64,000 bases of DNA from Elusimicrobiota bacterium (GCA_029008615.1 JAQXJI010000006.1:167159-231158); one strand, 5' to 3'. Counted from the stretch's first letter, positions 1-9,273 are shown. The notes: generated by a model from the sequence alone, not told the origin. A program made the numbers and translations.

Positions 1-1651
1 CTTTAAGTATAGTATCCAAAGGATACATATTTTCCGGGTCGCGCATAGCAACCAGTACCCTGTTTGAGCCTTCAAGGCCGGCAAGAGCTTTTTCCAGGGA
101 ATCGGCTTCTATATGATTGAGCTTTTCCCTGTGGCCCTCTTCAAAAATATCATTGGCCTTCTGCGCGTTCATTCTTTCGGAAACATTGAATATCAAGAAG
201 AAAAACGCCGCAAAAGAAAGCCCGGTTACCGTGGCCACCTGCTTTGTTATCAAATTTGTAAGGGCCAAAACCACCACTACGATTACAACCAAAATTCCGC
301 CGACGGGGATTAAATAATGGTCAAATTTAAAATTTAAAGGCATTATAAATTCGCGCTTCTTTTCCCTTTCTTTAAAGCGCAGAACGACTATTGAAGAAAG
401 TTCGAAAACGAAGCTCCAAAGCACGCCGAAAGCATAAGCCTGGCCTATCAAATACAAGTTCCCGCGCGAGAAAAGTATCACCAAAATTTGCATTATGCAA
501 ATCATATTTATCATATGGTAAGTGGTACCGTGTTTCGGATGAATTTTGCGGAACCAGTCAGTAAGTATGCCGGTTTCAGCCATTCTGCTCATAAGACCGT
601 TTGCCCCTATTACGGACGTGTTGACCGCGCCGGAAAGCATTACCGCACCCGCAGCGACCACGCAGAACTGCAAAATCAGTTTAAGGAAAGTCGGGCCGCT
701 TAAACTCATAGCGAGGCCGGCCAAAAGATTGTCCTGATACTTCCCGGCCATAAGGTCTTCCGGGATAAGCAAAGCCGCAAGGAAGGTCAGCCCGCCGGTA
801 AACACCAAGGCGAAAACAAATATTATCAAAGCCGCTTTTTTAAGATTTTGTATTTTTGGATATTCTATTTCCCTGAAAACCTGCGCCAAAGTTTCAATCC
901 CGCTCAAAGCCAAAACCGAATGGCCCAGAGCCATAACGATGCCGAATATGCCTATATATTTAAGGAACGGGATATCCGCCGCCCAGCCCAAAGAGGCTTC
1001 TGTAAAATGGGGCGTTAAAGGGGGGAGTTTTACATTGTCTTTTATAAACAGGGTTATTACGGCCCAAAATACCAATACGGCGCATATCATTACGGAAAAT
1101 TTTATAATGCGGGCGTTTTTATCGCTGGAGTCTTCAATTCCTTTTATGTTCTGGCGCCAGAAATATATTGTTACGGCTATTGCGAAAAGTATGGAAAATC
1201 CGTCGCCGTTTAAAGAAATTCCCGCATTAAAATATTCCAAGACGGAATTTATAAAACCTACTATATACTGCCCGGCTGAAATGCCGCTGATAGGGCCCGT
1301 CAGAAGAAAATCAAACAATATCGCGGCGGTTGCCGCTTTTGCGGCGTTTTCCCCCAAACCGGCTTTTACCACTGGGAATATTCCGCCCCTTGTGAACATT
1401 GAACAGGCTTCTATATACATCATCAATATCGGTCCGGCGAATATCATTATCGCCAAAATGTACCAAGGGAAGGCAGGGCCTATCGCTTTCATTGCGATAC
1501 CGCCGGCGTAAAACGCGCTTGAGCCGAAATCGCATAAAACGATGGCGGCGGCTTTCCAAAAAGTTATAAACGTAAGCATAGCGGTAGTCATTACGACTAC
1601 GCCTTTAAGTTTAAATTTATTTGTTTGCCCTTGGGCGGGATCGGGGTTCAT
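1..1651 (-). CDS. APC-family amino acid permease with C-terminal universal-stress-like domain (3' end cut by window edge)
   Basis: About 550 codons are visible, reading leftward from an ATG at 1651 and still open at the window edge. The first ~450 residues contain about 12 hydrophobic segments with the early glycine-rich helix typical of APC amino acid permeases (an FGSSAFYAGGIA stretch near residue 42). After the last membrane segment there is a soluble stretch ending in RVLVAMRDPENMYPLDTIL, which resembles the start of a UspA-like domain as found fused to some APC carriers. It probably sits in the inner membrane and imports an amino acid; the substrate cannot be told. It starts only 5 nt after the EIIA-like gene, so the two are co-transcribed and the EIIA-like protein may regulate it. 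The stop lies outside the window. Confidence 0.8.
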   Translation of the reverse strand, partial: MNPDPAQGQTNKFKLKGVVVMTTAMLTFITFWKAAAIVLCDFGSSAFYAGGIAMKAIGPAFPWYILAIMIFAGPILMMYIEACSMFTRGGIFPVVKAGLGENAAKAATAAILFDFLLTGPISGISAGQYIVGFINSVLEYFNAGISLNGDGFSILFAIAVTIYFWRQNIKGIEDSSDKNARIIKFSVMICAVLVFWAVITLFIKDNVKLPPLTPHFTEASLGWAADIPFLKYIGIFGIVMALGHSVLALSGIETLAQVFREIEYPKIQNLKKAALIIFVFALVFTGGLTFLAALLIPEDLMAGKYQDNLLAGLAMSLSGPTFLKLILQFCVVAAGAVMLSGAVNTSVIGANGLMSRMAETGILTDWFRKIHPKHGTTYHMINMICIMQILVILFSRGNLYLIGQAYAFGVLWSFVFELSSIVVLRFKEREKKREFIMPLNFKFDHYLIPVGGILVVIVVVVLALTNLITKQVATVTGLSFAAFFFLIFNVSERMNAQKANDIFEEGHREKLNHIEADSLEKALAGLEGSNRVLVAMRDPENMYPLDTILK

Positions 1652-1656
1652 AACTG

Positions 1657-2115
1657 TCAGAGTGAAAAACTTTTAAGCAGTTGGCTTTTGTCTTGCGTAT
1701 TGCCAAGCTCTTTTATAAAATCCGGGTTGAACTTTTCCGCCAAAGCGGCCAAAAGTTTTAAATGGCTGGAGAAAAAAGCCGGCCCCGCCGGAGAAAGGAA
1801 TAAAAACATAACTTTTACGTCAAGCCCGTAATCGTCTTTTATAGGTTCGGGAAGGACGGCCGCCGCGGCTTGGAAAGCTTCCAAATCCTCTATCCTTGCG
1901 TGCGGAATGCTTAGGCCGGTGTCAAGCGTAGTGCTTATACCCTGTTCCCTTTTTAATACGGAAGAAAGAACTTCCTCCTCGTTTAAAGCGGGCAGTTCGG
2001 CACAAATGGAATGAACCAATTTTGCCACCAAATCCTTTTTGACGATATTTTCCCTTATAATAAATATTCTTTTCTCGTTAAGTATTAAAGGGAGATTATT
2101 ATTATGATTATCCAT
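1657..2115 (-). CDS. PTS EIIA type-2 (PtsN/fructose-mannitol-like) domain protein
   Basis: The 152-residue protein is a single PTS EIIA-2 domain. The phosphorylatable histidine lies in SIPHAR (His72), preceded by the usual GISTTLDTG stretch. No EIIB or EIIC domain is present and the downstream gene is an amino acid permease, so a regulatory role (PtsN-like, acting on the carrier) is more likely than sugar uptake; that part is inference. There is no good Shine-Dalgarno. A TATATT-like box lies about 7 nt before the ATG, so the message may be leaderless. Confidence 0.85.
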   Translation of the reverse strand: MDNHNNNLPLILNEKRIFIIRENIVKKDLVAKLVHSICAELPALNEEEVLSSVLKREQGISTTLDTGLSIPHARIEDLEAFQAAAAVLPEPIKDDYGLDVKVMFLFLSPAGPAFFSSHLKLLAALAEKFNPDFIKELGNTQDKSQLLKSFSL

Positions 2116-2180
2116 ACCTAAAAATATATACTAACAAAAGGACGGCGGCTAGTCAAGCGGGGCGGAATTTGCCCCAGTCC

Positions 2181-2211
2181 AAAACAAAGCCGCGCCCGGT
2201 AAAGGCGCGGC
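2181..2211 (-). terminator. Rho-independent terminator after the tldD/tldE-like pair
   Basis: An 8-bp GC-rich hairpin (GCCGCGCC / GGCGCGGC, 7-nt loop) is followed on the minus strand by TTTGTTTT, just beyond the stop at 2224. It separates this pair from the EIIA/permease unit. Confidence 0.8.
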
Positions 2212-2223
2212 CTGAAAAAGAGA

Positions 2224-3852
2224 TTAATCAGCTTTGGGCTTTTCCAACTTGGGCGGTTTTTTATTTTCAGCTTGGCTGGGTTTTAATTCCAATTCGCTTA
2301 ATATCACCGAAGGCGCGATAATCGCATAAGGCGGAAAAGAGGAAGAATAATAATTTGTCGCCGTCAAATCTTCCCCTGCGGCGGAAATATCCCTTAAAGT
2401 TCTGGCGGAAAGAATAGGCATTTCAAAACCGTGGGTAATGGTTTCCTCTCCGGTTTTGGCGTCCACTTTATAGGCAGTTATATTATCGCCGTCAAATCTG
2501 CGGATTATATAGCAGTAATCCAAATTCTCTTTAAGACAGTCCCGCATAAGGCGTTTTTTTAGTTCGGATTTGCTCAAAGTTTTTTGCGGCAAAAAGAACA
2601 AATTTGAAGGTGCGGCCTTGGCGTAGAGTTTGTTTTCAAAAAAGCCCAAACGCGCGTGCCCGTTGGTCTTGCCGGAGCTTCTGGTTGCGGGCAAATCAGT
2701 CAGTTTGCCGTCCTTTACTATTTGCAGTTTTGAGGGTTTTACGCCCTCATCGTCTATTTTATAAAAGCCGGCTAGCTTCCTTCCGTCAAAAGTTTCGGCT
2801 CCCGGATCGTCTACTACATTAAAATCAAAAGGCATTACTTTAAGGCCTTTTTTAAGGGCAAATTCGCCCATATTATAATCTTTTTCATTGGTTAATGAGA
2901 GCGTTTTCTTGGTATTGGTTACGTTTTTGGCAAAGGTTCTGTTGAAAAGGTAAGCCGCGGCTTGTTCTTCCAAGAGAACGGGGCCTATAAAAGCTGTGCC
3001 TTTCGGGGAAAGCAGGGCGGACTGCATTTCCTTGGAAAGATCTTCCGCCGTTTTTAAAAGTTCTTCTTTTGACGGCAATTCCGATTGATTTTTATATGAA
3101 AGAACTTTTGAGGCTTCAATCGGGAAACCTTCCGGGGTGTCGGCTTTGGCCGATATGCTGATTATTAATCTGGAATTGTCTTTAATGTATTTTGCTCCTT
3201 CGCTTGAAAGGAAAAATACCGCATTTTGTCTTATTGCCGCGTAGACGGAAAAAGTTTTTAAAGCTTGCACATTCCCGCAGGCGGACATTTCCTTTGCCAA
3301 CGCGGTTAAATAATCCCGGTCAAAAGGCTGAAACTGCAAAGAAGGCGTATCCGAAGATATTTCCGCCGCACTGAAATCCGGATTATCCTGTTTTACTTCT
3401 TTTTTCTTTAAGTATGCGATTTTTTTGGTATATTGATCCAAAGCCTGTTTGTAAGCGTCGTCGGTTTGCAGCCAAAGCGCTCTTCTCAGGCTTTCATAAG
3501 ATATGCTTGGCAACTGCCCTTCCGCAGTGGAAATGACCGTATTTTCAAAGAAACTGTTGTCCGTTTTTTTGTCGCCGGCGCGCAGCATAACGCTTATGCT
3601 TATGTCGCCTTCGGATTCGCTTTGGGCAAATTTTTCACCCATAAAAGCCCCTACGTAAAAGGAGTTTTCCGCTTGAACTTTGTAAGCGGCGTAATGCGGT
3701 TTTGCAGCACCTTTGGTTTTAAGGTTTTTCATCGTACGGATCATTTCGTCCTGCATAGCTTTAAAGATAATTTCCCCGTCTTTATTAACGTCAAAGGCGT
3801 TTGCTTCGCCCAACAAAAACAGAGCTGTTAAAAAGAGTAAAAGTTTTTTCAT
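2224..3852 (-). CDS. Exported TldE/PmbA-like protein without the zinc motif
   Basis: The 542-residue protein has a clear N-terminal signal peptide (MKKLLLFLTALFLLGEANA) and resembles the U62 (TldD/PmbA) family along its length. Where its upstream neighbour has HEILGH, this protein has LLEEQAAAYLF at the equivalent place, so it cannot bind zinc in the family's usual way. That is the usual difference between TldD (catalytic) and TldE/PmbA (non-catalytic partner). Its ATG overlaps the neighbour's TAA by one base (TAATG), which suggests coupled translation and a one-to-one complex. Classic TldD/TldE is cytosolic and cuts unfolded peptides; the signal peptides here put this pair outside the cytoplasm. 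The C-terminus is lysine- and proline-rich. Confidence 0.8.
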   Translation of the reverse strand: MKKLLLFLTALFLLGEANAFDVNKDGEIIFKAMQDEMIRTMKNLKTKGAAKPHYAAYKVQAENSFYVGAFMGEKFAQSESEGDISISVMLRAGDKKTDNSFFENTVISTAEGQLPSISYESLRRALWLQTDDAYKQALDQYTKKIAYLKKKEVKQDNPDFSAAEISSDTPSLQFQPFDRDYLTALAKEMSACGNVQALKTFSVYAAIRQNAVFFLSSEGAKYIKDNSRLIISISAKADTPEGFPIEASKVLSYKNQSELPSKEELLKTAEDLSKEMQSALLSPKGTAFIGPVLLEEQAAAYLFNRTFAKNVTNTKKTLSLTNEKDYNMGEFALKKGLKVMPFDFNVVDDPGAETFDGRKLAGFYKIDDEGVKPSKLQIVKDGKLTDLPATRSSGKTNGHARLGFFENKLYAKAAPSNLFFLPQKTLSKSELKKRLMRDCLKENLDYCYIIRRFDGDNITAYKVDAKTGEETITHGFEMPILSARTLRDISAAGEDLTATNYYSSSFPPYAIIAPSVILSELELKPSQAENKKPPKLEKPKAD

Positions 3853-5576
3853 TATTTTTTGCCTCCTTTGTCTTTCTGCGCCGCCGGGGGCGTCAGTATG
3901 GGCAGATTGTCATAAGATTTTTGCACTTTTTCCACTTCCAATTCCGATATCAATACGCTGGGGGCTATCGCCGAAACCGGCACCCAGCCGGATTCCGCTC
4001 CGCAGGAGCCGTTGAATACGGCGTAGTCGTCAGCCGCGGCTATTATTTTGTTAAAGCTTGTCAGCGGCGTGCCGACTATGTCTGCTCCGCGGATAATTTC
4101 GTCGGGTCTGTCGTCCGGGAAAACTTTGTAAACGAGTAAGGGTTGGACTTTAAATGATTGTGGATTTGAAGTGTCCAACATAGTAAAACCGCCGGAAATA
4201 TCATCTATCATAAGCCCGTAAGCCTTGTTTTGTTTTTTGATTTCGTCTTTAAGCATTTGCTTTAAAGTGGGAAAATCAACCGTGTGAGCGGCTTCGACAA
4301 CGGTAATGCCCATTCTGGATACTGCTCTGTACCTTGTCTGTTTCCTGCCGTGTCCGTTTGAGCGGGCAAAGCCTTTTATAGGGGAGCGGCCCATTAAAAA
4401 TCCTTTAAGTACGCCGTCTTTTATTATCGTTACGTTTTCGGAAGGGACGCCTTCGTCGTCATAGGCGTAATATCCGCGCAGAGGAATATTTTTAAAATAT
4501 TTCAAAGTCGGATTATCATAGACGCTGATTAAAGGCGAAATGACGTCTTTATCCGTTTTATTGGTAAAAGTTTGGCCGAAGTCATCGTCTTTTTGGCGGT
4601 GTCCTTCAACTCTGTGCCCCAAAATTTCGTGGAAGAAAACGCCCGTAGCTCTGTTTTTGAGAATTACCGGCCCGTGGAAAGGCTCGGCCGCTTCTGCGTT
4701 CTGCAAAGCTTTAAGTTCTTCTATGGATTGTTTGATGTCTTTTTTGATTTTTTCCGGCGAGGGCATTTCTTCCGGGGAAGTAAAATCATAATAATTGCCT
4801 CTTTCAAGGTTCATCCCATCTTTATTGCGGGAAGTTATCGTATAACCTATTCTGCCGAGTATTTGCCCCTGTACGGTTCTTACCCCTTCCGAATTGACGA
4901 AATATTTATTCTTAAGACTTGCGCTGTAAGAAGCCGAAGAAGACATTATAAAACTTTCATCTTTGAACAGGGCGGAGTATTCGTCCAGTTCTTTTGCGGT
5001 TTTCCCCAAAATTTCTTTGGAAATGAGAGGCGTATTTTCTATCGGCGCATAGTATGAAACGGGTTTTGTCTTGACCGAAAAATCGTCGGAATCGTCGGCG
5101 CGCTGGGCCGAAGTCATCGCATTTGTTTTTACTTTAAGATAGTCTTCCTGTGCGGCGGTGGCGGCGTCTTCCGTCAGAATCCAAAGCATATTTTTAATCT
5201 GCTTGGGGGAAGGCAGAATCCCGTTTACCAATATATTGGGGTTGCGCTGGGCAAAATCTATAGATTTAAGTTTGCGGGTATTATCGAGTTTGCGGCTGCC
5301 GGCGCGCGCGTCCACATCGGCCGTATAGCCGTTTGCCGTATAGATATAAGCGTTTTTGCCCAAAGTGGAAATTACCGACGCGGACTGAGTGTTTTCAATT
5401 TGATAGGAAAGAAAGTAAATCGGCGGATCCAGTTTGGAAAGTTTCTTAATGGAGCGGTTAAGTTCACTCTGCATAGCTTTTACCACTTTGTCGTTTTCAA
5501 TGTCTTTTACGGAATCAGCGGCGAATGCACAGCAGACCGTAAAAAACAGGCATATCAAAACGGAAAATTTTTTCAT
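3852..5576 (-). CDS. Exported TldD-like zinc metalloprotease
   Basis: I place the start at the ATG at 5576 (574 aa), because AAGGGG lies 7-8 nt before it and a signal peptide (MKKFSVLICLFFTVCCAFA) begins there; the reading frame is open for 20 further codons upstream. The protein carries HEILGH at His316-His321 followed by RVEGH, matching the HExxxH zinc site of TldD peptidases. The C-terminal half (GTPLTSFNKII region, then APSVLISELEVEK) matches the family end. It most likely degrades or processes peptides in the periplasm together with the inactive paralogue encoded immediately downstream. Substrates cannot be inferred. Confidence 0.85.
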   Translation of the reverse strand: MKKFSVLICLFFTVCCAFAADSVKDIENDKVVKAMQSELNRSIKKLSKLDPPIYFLSYQIENTQSASVISTLGKNAYIYTANGYTADVDARAGSRKLDNTRKLKSIDFAQRNPNILVNGILPSPKQIKNMLWILTEDAATAAQEDYLKVKTNAMTSAQRADDSDDFSVKTKPVSYYAPIENTPLISKEILGKTAKELDEYSALFKDESFIMSSSASYSASLKNKYFVNSEGVRTVQGQILGRIGYTITSRNKDGMNLERGNYYDFTSPEEMPSPEKIKKDIKQSIEELKALQNAEAAEPFHGPVILKNRATGVFFHEILGHRVEGHRQKDDDFGQTFTNKTDKDVISPLISVYDNPTLKYFKNIPLRGYYAYDDEGVPSENVTIIKDGVLKGFLMGRSPIKGFARSNGHGRKQTRYRAVSRMGITVVEAAHTVDFPTLKQMLKDEIKKQNKAYGLMIDDISGGFTMLDTSNPQSFKVQPLLVYKVFPDDRPDEIIRGADIVGTPLTSFNKIIAAADDYAVFNGSCGAESGWVPVSAIAPSVLISELEVEKVQKSYDNLPILTPPAAQKDKGGKK

Positions 5577-5705
5577 AATAAACCCCTTGTTACAGACTTT
5601 CCTAATTATAGCATTTAGTCGGGCGCATATTGCCAAGGCTTTTAATAATGTTATAATAAGAAGGTAGCTTTAGGCCTCAGGGCCTTAAGTTCGGGAGGAC
5701 AGACA

Positions 5706-6179
5706 GTGAGTGAAACTTTTTATTTGAGCCGCAAAAATTACGAAAAGCTTAGAGAGGAACTTGACGCGCTTAAAAAGATAAAAGCCCAACTTTCGGAAGA
5801 AATCGGCGAAGCGGCCCGCCAAGGGGATTTGAAAGAGAACGCGGAATATACCGCCGCTAAGGAAAAACAGGCCGAAACTCTTTCTAAAATAAACGATTTG
5901 GAAATTCGCTTGCGCAATACCCGCATTACGGATGATTTGGACGTTGACCGCAGCGAAGCCAGAATAGGCGCAACCGTTACCATAGAAGATTTATCCGACG
6001 GCGAACAATCCGTTTATACTTTAGTCGGTTCAATGGAATCCAACCCGGAAGCCGGACTTCTTTCCGTAAAAACCCCGATAGCCACCGGCCTTTTGGGATG
6101 CAAAGAAGGTCAGATTTTTGAGGTTGCTTTGCCGCGCGGCAAACGCAAATATAAATTAGTTAAGTTGGAATATAAATAA
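5706..6179 (+). CDS. greA: Transcription elongation factor GreA
   Basis: This 157-residue protein has the full GreA layout: an N-terminal antiparallel coiled coil (residues ~10-75) whose tip carries acidic residues in the GDLKENAEY stretch, then the C-terminal FKBP-like domain. GreA enters the RNA polymerase secondary channel and rescues backtracked complexes by transcript cleavage. The start is GTG at 5706 with GGGAGG about 7 nt upstream. The length is normal for the family. It is followed 11 nt later by the membrane protein gene and probably shares its transcript. Confidence 0.95.
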   Translation: MSETFYLSRKNYEKLREELDALKKIKAQLSEEIGEAARQGDLKENAEYTAAKEKQAETLSKINDLEIRLRNTRITDDLDVDRSEARIGATVTIEDLSDGEQSVYTLVGSMESNPEAGLLSVKTPIATGLLGCKEGQIFEVALPRGKRKYKLVKLEYK

Positions 6180-6190
6180 GGAGATACCAA

Positions 6191-6883
6191 ATGGGTGCGG
6201 AACTTGAAACTCTGGCTAACAGGACTATAGAACCTTTTGTAGTTCTTTTCAATAAATCGGTGGAGCTTATCCCCGGCATAATCGTCGCGCTTGTAATGCT
6301 GTTTTTGGGCTTGTTTTTATCTAGGTGGACAAGCACAATCGTACGCAAACTTTTAAACGCGATTAAGCTTGATATGTGGACTTCCAAAATCGGCGTCAAT
6401 GAAATTCTGACCAGGATCGGATTCGGCAAAAGCCCCACTTACGTTATAGCTTTTGTTCTTTCTTGGGCCGTAATGATTACGTTTATTATGATAGCGGCCG
6501 ATTCCTTGGGATTAAGCACCATAAGAACTTTGCTTTACAATTTGCTTGCTTTTATCCCCAAGCTTTTTGCCTGCATAGTGATTCTTTTTGCCGGTCTTTT
6601 GTTCGGCAGATTTGTGGAAAACGTGGTGCAGAACTCGGCCAAAGCCAATAATATAAGGGGGGGGATATTCTTCTCCAAGATAATAAATGTGGTGGTGGTA
6701 ATATTCGCCATACTTTTGGCTTTGGAACAAATCAACATCAACTTCGCTTTGATAAACGACGTTATTTTGATACTTTTGGCCTCTATGGGCTTGGGCTTGG
6801 CCATAGCTTTCGGTTTGGGCGCGAGGGACATCGTGGCCGAATTCCTGAGAGAAAGCTTAAAGAAAGACGAAGACAAAAAATAA
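6191..6883 (+). CDS. MscS-type transmembrane-helix protein without the cytoplasmic channel domain
   Basis: The 230-residue protein has about five hydrophobic helices and the conserved TM-helix repeat of small MscS-related proteins; the last helix is glycine/alanine-rich (MGLGLAIAFGLGARDIVAEFL), as in the pore helix of mechanosensitive channels. The beta domain and C-terminal vestibule of true MscS are missing, and it ends in a short charged tail. It may form a small conductance or a scaffold; gating is unproven. It is preceded by GGAG and sits directly behind greA. Confidence 0.7.
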   Translation: MGAELETLANRTIEPFVVLFNKSVELIPGIIVALVMLFLGLFLSRWTSTIVRKLLNAIKLDMWTSKIGVNEILTRIGFGKSPTYVIAFVLSWAVMITFIMIAADSLGLSTIRTLLYNLLAFIPKLFACIVILFAGLLFGRFVENVVQNSAKANNIRGGIFFSKIINVVVVIFAILLALEQININFALINDVILILLASMGLGLAIAFGLGARDIVAEFLRESLKKDEDKK

Positions 6884-6916
6884 GTTCAGCTTTGTTTTTG
6901 CAGTTTTCGTAAATTT

Positions 6917-6946
6917 AAAAACCCCGGGTAAAACCGGGGTTTTTAT
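6917..6946. terminator. Bidirectional terminator hairpin
   Basis: ACCCCGG / CCGGGGT arms are flanked by A-runs on the left and T-runs on the right. It can end both the rightward greA unit and the leftward response-regulator unit. Confidence 0.85.
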
Positions 6947-6962
6947 CGTTCAGACAAATTTT

Positions 6963-7325
6963 TTATATGGCCAGTTTTTGTATGGACAAAGTCAAATCAT
7001 CCATATCAAAGGGTTTATAAAGAATATCATCCGCGCCGGCGGCTTTGACTTCTTTATTCAAACTTTCTCTGTGCATAGCCGTTATTACAAGCACTTTAAT
7101 ATCAGGGTAACTTTCTTTTAGGCTTTTTAAGATGTCCATACCGGATTCTTCCGGGAAGAACATATCAAGCAAAATCAAATCCGGCATAAAGCCGCTGTTT
7201 AAAGCGTTAAAAAGTTCCTGAGAACCCTGCGCCGTGGCTATAACGTCGTAACCTTCGCTGTTAAGAGCGTTTTGTATGGTCGTTCTAAGTACGGCCGAAT
7301 CGTCCACTATGATAATCTTTTTCAT
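6963..7325 (-). CDS. Stand-alone response regulator receiver domain (CheY-like)
   Basis: At 120 residues the protein is just a receiver domain. The acidic pocket is Asp8/Asp9, the phosphoacceptor is Asp54 (LILLDMFFPEESG), the switch threonine is Thr82 and the conserved lysine is Lys104. There is no output domain and no histidine kinase nearby, so its partner is unknown. It starts 3 nt after the phosphohexomutase stop without a visible Shine-Dalgarno, so translation is probably coupled to that gene. Confidence 0.9.
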   Translation of the reverse strand: MKKIIIVDDSAVLRTTIQNALNSEGYDVIATAQGSQELFNALNSGFMPDLILLDMFFPEESGMDILKSLKESYPDIKVLVITAMHRESLNKEVKAAGADDILYKPFDMDDLTLSIQKLAI

Positions 7326-7328
7326 ATA

Positions 7329-8741
7329 TTATTTAAAAGCCGAGGCGATTTTTTCGCCGAAATCCAAGAAAGCTTCCGTTTGTTTTTTGTCGCCCGTTTC
7401 GCTATAAAGCCTTAAAATCGGCTCCGTGCCGGAAGGGCGTATAAGCAACCATTCGTCATTATCAAGGATAATTTTAAGCCCGTCGAAAGTGTAAACTTCC
7501 GCTATATGACGGCCCAAAATCTTTTTGGGAAGCTTCTTTTTAAGCCTTTCCGCCATTACGGTTCTGTCTATGGCTTTGGATATGGGAAAATCCCTTCTTT
7601 GATAGCAGCTTGCGCCGTATTCTTGTTCAATTTCTTTCACAAGTTCGCTTAAAGCCATTTTGCGCTCAGCCATAATTTCCATAATGTACATTATAAGGGT
7701 AAGTCCGTCGCGTTCCGGCATAAGGCCCTGCCAGCAATAACCGCCCGATTCCTCCGAACCGAAAGCGATATCCTCCAAAGCGGTGCGTTCGGCTATATGT
7801 TTAAAACCTACCGGCACTTCTTCAAATTCCAATCCGGCGGCGCGCGCGACTCTCTTATTTAAATATCCCATAGAAAGGCATTGCAAAACTTTGCCTTTTG
7901 CTTTTTTGTTCTTTACAAGATTGTTAAGCACTATGGCCGATACCATACAAGGGCTTAAGTATTTGCCTTTTTCGTCAATTAAGGCCGTTCTGTCGCCGTC
8001 GCCGTCAAAGGCCGCGCCGAGCAGACACTTGTTTTTTACGACTGTTTTTTTAAGTTCGGCTAAATTTTCTTCCTTCGGCTCCGGCTTTATCCCACCAAAG
8101 CAAGGATCGTGGCTTGAGTTTAACGCTATAACGCGGTTTTCGCCTAAAATCTGTTCCATATATCCCGCTGCGCTTCCGTGCATATAATCAACTGCAGCTT
8201 TGCCTTTAAGGGCGGCGACTTTCTTTAGATTTACTTTGCCGGCTATATATTTAAAATAAATCTTTTCAAGCCCCGCTGACGCTTCGACCTGATGCCCTGG
8301 TATGTAAAGGACTGATTTTTGGTCCAAAAGTTCTTCTATTTCCTTTGTAAGCCTGGCGGAAATGGAACCGCCGTTAACTTTTATTTTGATGCCGTTGTAC
8401 TGCTGCGGATTATGGCTTGCGGTAACCATTATGGTAATCCAAAATTTAGTGTAAGAAAGGCAGCTCATTACCGGGGTTGTTACGGGCTTATTGAGCAAAG
8501 TTACGTCAACTTTATTTAATTTTAAAATGCTGGCTATATCCGCGGCGAATTTATCGGAAAGGAAACGCCTGTCGTAACCGACGGCGGCTATATTTGTTTT
8601 TTCTCCCAGGTCCGAAGGCGCGTTTAGGTTGATAAAATCCGCCAAAGCCTGCGCCATTCTCCTGACGTTTTCAAAAGTAAAATCCCAAGCTATTATTCCG
8701 CGCCATCCGTCGGTGCCAAATTTGATGTCTGATGTAGCCAT
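7329..8741 (-). CDS. Phosphoglucomutase/phosphomannomutase (alpha-D-phosphohexomutase)
   Basis: The start is the ATG at 8741, with a GGAGGAG ribosome-binding site; the frame stays open further upstream but runs into the tmRNA gene. The 470-residue protein has all four family motifs in order: the phosphoserine loop TASHNPQQYNG, the metal loop DGDGDRT, the sugar-binding loop GSEESGG and the phosphate-binding loop RPSGTEP. It interconverts hexose 1- and 6-phosphates. Substrate preference (glucose or mannose) cannot be read from the sequence, but the glycogen-branching enzyme in this window makes glucose-1-phosphate supply a sensible role. Confidence 0.9.
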   Translation of the reverse strand: MATSDIKFGTDGWRGIIAWDFTFENVRRMAQALADFINLNAPSDLGEKTNIAAVGYDRRFLSDKFAADIASILKLNKVDVTLLNKPVTTPVMSCLSYTKFWITIMVTASHNPQQYNGIKIKVNGGSISARLTKEIEELLDQKSVLYIPGHQVEASAGLEKIYFKYIAGKVNLKKVAALKGKAAVDYMHGSAAGYMEQILGENRVIALNSSHDPCFGGIKPEPKEENLAELKKTVVKNKCLLGAAFDGDGDRTALIDEKGKYLSPCMVSAIVLNNLVKNKKAKGKVLQCLSMGYLNKRVARAAGLEFEEVPVGFKHIAERTALEDIAFGSEESGGYCWQGLMPERDGLTLIMYIMEIMAERKMALSELVKEIEQEYGASCYQRRDFPISKAIDRTVMAERLKKKLPKKILGRHIAEVYTFDGLKIILDNDEWLLIRPSGTEPILRLYSETGDKKQTEAFLDFGEKIASAFK

Positions 8742-8835
8742 ATATAAAACGCTCCTCCGGCAGAGCGGTTTAAGAGTCCGCCCCCGGTATAAAATATTTA
8801 AGCCCGTCCCGCTAAAGCAAGGCGGCAAAAACAAG

Positions 8836-9181
8836 TGGAGGCGGCGGGATTCGCACCCGCGTCCAAACATCCATACGGCACGGTTACTACAGGTTTAGCT
8901 TCGGCTTAAAAACGCGCCCGCATACCCGAAGCCGTTGCTTGCGCGCTTGTTTATTTTATCTTAGGAAGGGTTAGGCTAAACGAACCTTCCCTTCAGCATC
9001 CGGCTGATTTGACCGTTACGCTCCGCCCGCCGGCGAAGAAGAGCAAACGGGTTTAGGCGGTAGCCCAAACGTTGTTGTTGTAGTTGTTGCCAACTAATTG
9101 TTGTGGCCCTATTTTAACCGGCCTGGCCAACCGGTACCTGCAACCGAACTTCAGAGATATCTGTCGAAACTGGTCGCCCCC
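8836..9181 (-). ncRNA. ssrA: Transfer-messenger RNA (tmRNA), predicted tag GNNYNNNVWATA
   Basis: The tRNA-like ends are clear. The 5' end GGGGGCG pairs with CGCCTCC at the 3' end (one G-U), and the 3' domain has a T-arm with GGTGCGAATCC. The discriminator A is at 8836 and CCA is not encoded. A resume codon GGC at 9089-9091 follows TTAGTT, placed as in E. coli tmRNA, and opens a 12-codon reading frame ending in TAA at 9053-9055. It encodes GNNYNNNVWATA. tmRNA frees stalled ribosomes and marks the incomplete protein for proteolysis. The gene is 346 nt, a normal length. Confidence 0.95.
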
Positions 9182-9200
9182 TAAAGCTGATTGTTTAACA

Positions 9201-9230
9201 AGGATAGCAAATTTATTTATTGATTTGCAA
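9201..9230 (-). promoter_or_regulatory. Likely tmRNA promoter
   Basis: On the minus strand TTGCAA and TATCCT are separated by 18 nt, and the -10 ends about 20 nt before the mature tmRNA 5' end. That leaves a short 5' leader for RNase P to remove. Confidence 0.45.
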
Positions 9231-9273
9231 TACGGGGCCTTTTAAACGGTGCTTTGCCTAAATTTTGCCCAAA

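Noticed and set aside
939-1511. Plus-strand frame of 190 codons
   Set aside because: It is the opposite-strand shadow of the permease gene, whose minus-strand frame has clear membrane helices and family motifs.
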